The notes beneath the pieces are model-generated. The model worked only from the letters and a program-made list of their open reading frames with translations, was not told the DNA's origin and ran no database searches. The position numbers and the translations under genes are program-made. Shown here one piece after another: positions 9,801 through 13,978 of a DNA stretch of 13,978 nucleotides. Numbering within the stretch: position 1 is the first letter of the stretch; every line of letters starts with the position of its first letter. Source of the DNA: Candolleomyces eurysporus (lineage: Eukaryota; Basidiomycota; Agaricomycetes; Agaricales; Psathyrellaceae); NCBI GenBank assembly GCA_027579435.1, contig JANBPK010001723.1, positions 1 to 13,978 of the forward strand. The letters are read 5' to 3'.

Positions 9801-10434
9801 GTAAACGCCAAGGCAATGCGCTTGTGATGTCTATAATGGCAGAAGTGAGTATGGTTCTGTTGATCTACTACTTTTGTGCGGTCTAGATCCCGTCGCGTCA
9901 CGGATTGATTGCCCCAAGCCAATACGTAGACTCGTTAGCCAAGGATGAATACGTTGAAGTCAAAAGTTCTACAGAGTAGTGAGTCCATGATTTTCCAGGC
10001 GACTTAAAATGCCTTTGCTGACCTTCAATGGTCTTCCATCACGCGCTGCGATAAGCCTGTTGTAGCTGCATTTTTGCCCACGTCTGCTGTCGATCCTAAA
10101 ATATATTGAGCTCCTTGATCTAGGTTACGCCGTCACCGTTGACTTACATGCTGGGTATCGCTGGGTNAAAAAATATAATGTTGCCTCGAATGCGATTCCA
10201 CAAGACCCCTCGCTTCTATATCCAACTAGGTGGACCTCCTGCTTCCTCTACGCTCGGCTTCGATTCCGCGATCCCGGTCCTGCTCCTCGTCGCTTTGTTT
10301 GACGAGTACGATCACANTTTTGTTCGAGATTTCCATCCGTTTTTTTTGTGTTTGCATACGGTGCCGTGCTGCCTCCGTCTCTCGAGTGTCGATTGAGATT
10401 GAGGGAATTCAGCTTATCGCCAAGTTGTCGGGCA
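9801..10434. other. Unit-specific block of about 630 bp interrupting the duplicated spacer
   Basis: The spacer alignment stops after GCGGGGAGCG (9791-9800) and resumes at GATAAGGTC (about 10435), while the first unit is continuous there. The 7-mer CGCCAAG occurs near both edges (9806-9812 and 10418-10424) in the same orientation and could be a target duplication, although chance is not excluded. Single Ns sit at 10167 and 10317 beside A and T runs. The left end carries an exon-like structure, listed separately. No transposase or terminal repeats are seen. Confidence 0.4.
9836..9978 (+). pseudogene. Possible 5' gene fragment with two splice donors
   Basis: An ATG at 9836 gives M-A-E, then a GTGAGT donor. 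A 42-nt intron-like stretch (9845-9886, ending GTCTAG) leads to a 92-nt exon reading IPSRHGLIAPSQYVDSLAKD and then EYVEVKSSTE, followed by another GTGAGT donor at 9979. Two perfect donors flanking an open stretch suggest the 5' end of a captured or eroded gene. The first intron is short for this window and no convincing third exon was found. The family is not recognised. It may be chance. Confidence 0.25.
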
Positions 10435-10821
10435 GATAAGGTCAAAGGGTAGATGTGGTCATAGTAGGATTACGCTGAAGCGAATTAATCGTCAAGTCAT
10501 CGTAGATGGATAAAATGATACGTACAAAGCTGCGGGTTGAGGCGAATATGCGGTGTTGCTGAAGATGAGCTTAGAATGATTGATCTATCCTTTGCAAGCA
10601 GAATAAACTCACCAGGAATTAGAGGGAGCCATTGAGCAACCGTGTAGAAGCGTCAACCGTTTGGAATCGGAAGTTTTTATAGAGAATTCGGACGTCAGCA
10701 TCGATAGCTGCAGAACTCAGGAGATGGACGCGTTGCGATTGACGAGAAAGATTTAGAGCCTGGCAAGGCGTGTGAGAATCGGCAAGAATATTCAAATCCT
10801 TTCTCAACCACGACTATCGTC
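10435..10821. repeat. Duplicated intergenic spacer, second copy, right part
   Basis: Aligns with about 2950-3377 of the first unit, including CATAGTAGGATTACGCTGAA (first unit CATAGTAGAATCATGCTGAA), GCAGAATAAACTCACCAGG and the stretch 10765-10785, identical to 3355-3375. Just after that stretch the start codon seen in relic A1 (ACAATGG) is replaced by AGAATATTC, so the ancestral start is lost here. Confidence 0.6.
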
Positions 10822-12225
10822 ATGACTTCGCGCTCAGGCGCGGTAGCTCCCGTCTCTCAAGGGGAAGCCGATCAATTGATAAGGGGAATCTCCTCCGAGT
10901 CCGATATGCAACCCACTGGGTGCTCTCCGCCGTTCGCAGGATGCCTGTCGAGGAGGTGCTTGGCGCTATATTCATCGTCGTCCTGACCAGATACTGCAGC
11001 CGAAACGAGAGGAATCTGTCCATCCAGTCAGGAGGAATACAAGGGGGTCGACATTAAGAGGGGTCATAAGGGGTGGAAGCGTCCGGGTCATTTTCAGTGA
11101 GTTCAAATGCTCACATCCATTTCGGATCACTTAAAAACAGTTGAATAGGGAGAAACATGAGCTTGCGGGTCTAGTGAAAGGCATCCACGTCAAGCCGCAT
11201 ACTTACCAGTGCCAAATGGTGAATGCGGTCTTCAACCCGGACTTTACAAAATCCCAGGCGAAGAAAAGGTTTGAGAACGCTATATCAGCGTGTTCATGCT
11301 CTGATCTCTACTCTTCCCCACGTTAGAGAGTACGAATTTGAATGGGACGAATTGGCCAGCTACCACGGCAGGGTGTCAATGCCGTTTCTCCAATCGGCGC
11401 TACAGGGCTGGCAGGGCATGCTCCCGCACCTCTCCGTCCACCTCCCTCAACTTGCTTATTTCCTTCGTCACCGTCAAGCTCCCTCATCCCGCCCTCATCT
11501 GCCTGGGTTCGGGGTGACTGAACCCGAAGGCCGACCGACATCCGCGTCAATGGATTCTCAGTGTTCTTATGCACCCTCAAAGAAACCCAGACGTCGCTTT
11601 CGAACCAAATTTCGCCCACTTTCGAAAGCCTCGAGGCTTCGAGATTCTACCAATGCTCAGGCACCGTCCCTAATTTATGCGCCGTGTCCGTCACCATTCA
11701 CTTCGACAGAGCTCACATCTACTTAACACGCACCGTTTCGGCCGGTTCGTTCAGAAACACGGGGCAACGCTGGAGCCATTTTCCCTCAAGACAGCGTGGT
11801 GCACTGTCCATTCCGAACGTGTCGCTCCCAAATCCATAAATTGAATCCAAACGACTCTTTTGTTCATTCGGGCGCAGACAACAACTGGTGTGGTGGTGGG
11901 CTTCCGGCACTACAGCGGCGGCGTTGAGATCCCTCATGGCGACCTCCTTTCTGCTCACTCAGCAACTCCCAAGTCGATGACGTTGATGGACAGGACGTTT
12001 GATTTGACGGACGCTTCTGCTGTCTTGCCGTCGATCTCGAACACCAGTGATAGTGGGTTGGCGCAGTACGTGTCGATCCGCTGACGAGCTTGGAGATGCA
12101 CGTCGACGCTTTCAGTCCCCACTTCTTCAGCTCAAGGGCGAGGTTGCGCGGCTTCAGAGTTCGAAGTTGGAGCTTGTGGAGAGGACGCAGATGGCGGGGT
12201 ATACTCGTAATTCGGTACGNTTTTC
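10822..12225 (+). pseudogene. F-box family relic B (disrupted)
   Basis: Homologue of relics A1, A2 and C. An ATG at 10822 opens a broken N-terminal frame. MPVEEVLGAIF begins at 10941 and its frame stops soon after. A probable intron at 11097-11148 (52 nt, GTGAGT..ATAG) joins to EKHELAGLVKGIHVKPHTYQ. Compared with relic C, single bases are missing near 11273 and 11288; the frame then reads RVHALISTLPHVREYEFEWD and continues to SMPFLQSALQGWQGMLPHLS. Further on, fragments such as HIYLTRTVSAGSFRNT, SMTLMDRTFDLTDAS, GLAQYVSIR, SLEMHVDAFS and LELVERTQMAGYTRNSV occur in different frames with stops between. The last corresponds to DLVDRTHMSGYARSSV of A2, after which B ends abruptly and joins relic C. 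No intact product is possible as sequenced. Confidence 0.6.
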
Positions 12226-12234
12226 TTTTACACC

Positions 12235-13021
12235 CAGGAAAAGGTTCGAGAAACGCTACATCAACCGTGTTCATACGCTGGTGTCCACTCTTGCCAACAT
12301 TATAAAGTGCCGCGTCGAATAGGACGAATTGTCCCGCTACCACACTCTGGTGTTGATGTTGTTTCTCCAACGGTGTCACAGTCAAGCTCTCTCATCTCAC
12401 CCATATCCACATCCGCTGAGCTTGGGCAACGTACCCCGAAGGCAAAGCGACATCCACCTCGATGGATTCTCGGTGTTCTCACACAACCTTAAGACACCTT
12501 GACCTCGCTTTCAAAGTTCTTCCAATACCTAGGCAGCTTCCCCACTTATGCGCGATATCCCCCATCCTCTTCGAGGAGCCCAACTCTCCCCGAACTCACA
12601 CCGTTTCAGCCAGTTCGTTCAGAAACACTCTGGAGTCATTATCCCTCAGGCAACGCGGTGTGCTTTCCGATCCGAACGTGTCGCCCCGATGCTTAAATTG
12701 AGTCCGAACACCCCTTTCATCCATTTGGGCTCACACGACAACTGGTGGAGCGGTGGCGTTGAGACCCCTCATGGCACCCCTTCAGACTGTCTCCGACTTC
12801 CTCTGTGCTCACCCTCAAGTTCATCACGCTGGTGGACCAGGCTCTGGACTCGACGGACGTTTGCACAGNTTTTGCCGGCGTTCTCAACCGCCATCCGGTA
12901 CATTCCTTTTATCGGCTTGGTATATGGAGGGACCTTTGCATCCTTTTCTCTTTAGCCTCGATTCGTTCAAGAACTGGATGCGCTTGTGTTGACGGAGCCA
13001 ATTGGGACCTACAGTGTCTAG
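12235..13021 (+). pseudogene. F-box family relic C, lacking the 5' part
   Basis: Begins inside the leucine-rich part with RFEKRYINRVHTLVSTLAN, directly after the end of relic B, so no F-box end of its own is present. A stop interrupts CRVE/DELSRYHT. Further homologous pieces follow in shifting frames: VTVKLSHLTHIHIR, DIHLDGFSVFSHNL, THTVSASSFRNTLESLSLRQ and LKFITLVDQALDSTDVC. A single N sits at 12869. A degenerate intron (12920-12955, only 36 nt, against 56 nt in A2) precedes a last exon PRFVQELDALVL that stops early at 13019-13021, where A2 continues with FEEILVPRVPGLDFIEEL. It is convergent with NACHT copy 3. Confidence 0.6.
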
Positions 13022-13424
13022 TCATTTCAGCAGGTGCTCGCCCGATTCCATCGACAAGTCGACGCTCTGATTGATTGTGCTGCACGCGTTGCAGCAATGC
13101 TCATCTTTCGCTGACGATAGACCAGTCACGCTTGGAGACGATACATCGAGAATCAAGATACACAATTTATGACCTCTTTCATTCACCCCCCGAATCTATG
13201 TAAACTTACTGCCTCTCGCTTTCCCTTCTTCTTGCTCTTCTTCCCATCACAACTTGACATCTGGTTTCGATTTGAGCAGTTGCATTTTTATTTGTTAACT
13301 TTCGCTCTTGAACACATGTCTAGAATAATTGGTGATTGTTGTAGTGTTTGTGTATCGTAGAATTTCTTGTAATTTTACGAAGTCCGAATCTACTAAGCTA
13401 TCCTGTACTTGGATTCTTGGATCC
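13022..13424. repeat. Shared 3' spacer between F-box relic C and NACHT copy 3
   Basis: Aligns with 5516-5966. It retains the GCGTTGCAGC stretch, the GTCACGCTTGGAGACGA stretch and the AT-rich tail. The left part corresponds to coding sequence in relic A2 that is now beyond the early stop of relic C. No gene is seen. Confidence 0.55.
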
Positions 13425-13978
13425 TTAATCTGTAATAGGATAATGATGTAAAGACAGAACGATGGGGGATAGAACTACAGGTGACAGCAGATAGGTACTC
13501 TCGCGAGGTTCGGAATCGCGTTGTGAGACTATGGCCGCCGAGGAAGTACCCATATCTGGGAAGCCATATTTCTTATATCTTTCCTTCCACTTGTCGAAAT
13601 ATGATTTCGGAATATCTGCCAGTTTGTCCTCATGGAGATCGTCCTGGGGAAGAGATAGAAATCAGTTCAATATTCTAATGAAAAGAGATGTTCATACATT
13701 GAGGCGTTGGATGGCATCCAACGTGAAGTGTGCCAAGCCATACCAGTCGTCATCATAGAATGGACCTCGTATGAGGCGGGATGAATTAACGCTGCACGAG
13801 AGTCTTTCATCAATTCTTGCCCATCCATTTTTGCGGGTAAAATCAATCAGTCGAAGATCGTCGACATATGTGGTTTGGTTGCTAGAGTAACGTAACAGTG
13901 CCCTGACGATACGAGAAAAGCTCCCTGATTGAGAAAGGTGCATCAGTGACTTGATCAAGATGGATCACCGTGACTCAC
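13425..13978 (-). CDS. NACHT-domain NLR-like gene, copy 3, only the last two exons in window
   Basis: The two 3' exons of a third paralogue: 13924-13698 and 13643-13425 (TAA). They are separated by an intron at 13697-13644 (54 nt, GTATGA donor, CCCCAG acceptor), matching copy 2 in position and phase. The preceding intron fills 13978-13925, and the window ends exactly at its GTGAGT donor, so the NACHT exon starts at the next base outside. The penultimate exon reads GSFSRIVRALLRYSSNQTTY, then LIDFTRKNGWARIDERLS and FTLDAIQRLN, close to copies 1 and 2. The last exon reads DDLHEDKLADIPKSYFDKWK and then encodes 72 residues against 41 in copy 2, because the copy 2 stop is absent and the downstream DNA is read through. 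The catalytic part cannot be judged. Confidence 0.85.

Noticed and set aside
1..13978. Search for CRISPR arrays, tRNAs, rRNAs, LTRs or transposase genes
   Set aside because: No regularly spaced short repeats, cloverleaf-like sequences, long terminal repeats or transposase/reverse transcriptase motifs were recognised by eye.

Overview
The window looks like nuclear DNA of a filamentous basidiomycete, probably an Agaricomycete; no lower taxon can be named from the sequence. The evidence is short introns of 51-56 nt with GT..AG ends and CTGAC/CTAAC-like branch sites, NACHT ATPases of the lineage-expanded mushroom NLR type, and decayed F-box genes of a family common in those genomes. No prokaryotic features, tRNAs, rRNAs, CRISPR arrays or complete transposons were seen.

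Layout: three copies of a NACHT gene lie on the minus strand. Copy 1 (1-2000) loses its 3' end at the left edge, copy 2 (5967-8224) is complete, and only the last two exons of copy 3 (13425-13978) are present. Each interval between them holds plus-strand remains of an F-box family, tail-to-tail with the next NACHT gene: relics A1 (3378-3909) and A2 (3964-5515) in the first interval, B (10822-12225) and C (12235-13021) in the second. Upstream spacers, promoter blocks and 3' spacers also align between intervals. The window is therefore a tandem segmental array with unit = NACHT gene + spacer + F-box gene, about 6.2 kb for the first unit and 7.46 kb for the second. The second unit is longer mainly because of two unique blocks (8421-9172 and 9801-10434).

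The complete NACHT gene has four exons and encodes about 698 residues: a basic N-terminus, a divergent linker, a conserved short motif, the NACHT ATPase with intact Walker A and B, a helical region, and a short C-terminus with no WD40, ankyrin or TPR repeats. The F-box relics carry several stops and frameshifts and appear chimeric, so the NACHT genes seem to be the only functional candidates here. A role in self/non-self recognition or innate immunity is inferred from the family, not shown by the sequence.

Nine single N bases sit beside homopolymers. The three inside NACHT coding exons each behave as one surplus base, and ignoring them restores the frame. Some small frameshifts in the relics could have the same cause.
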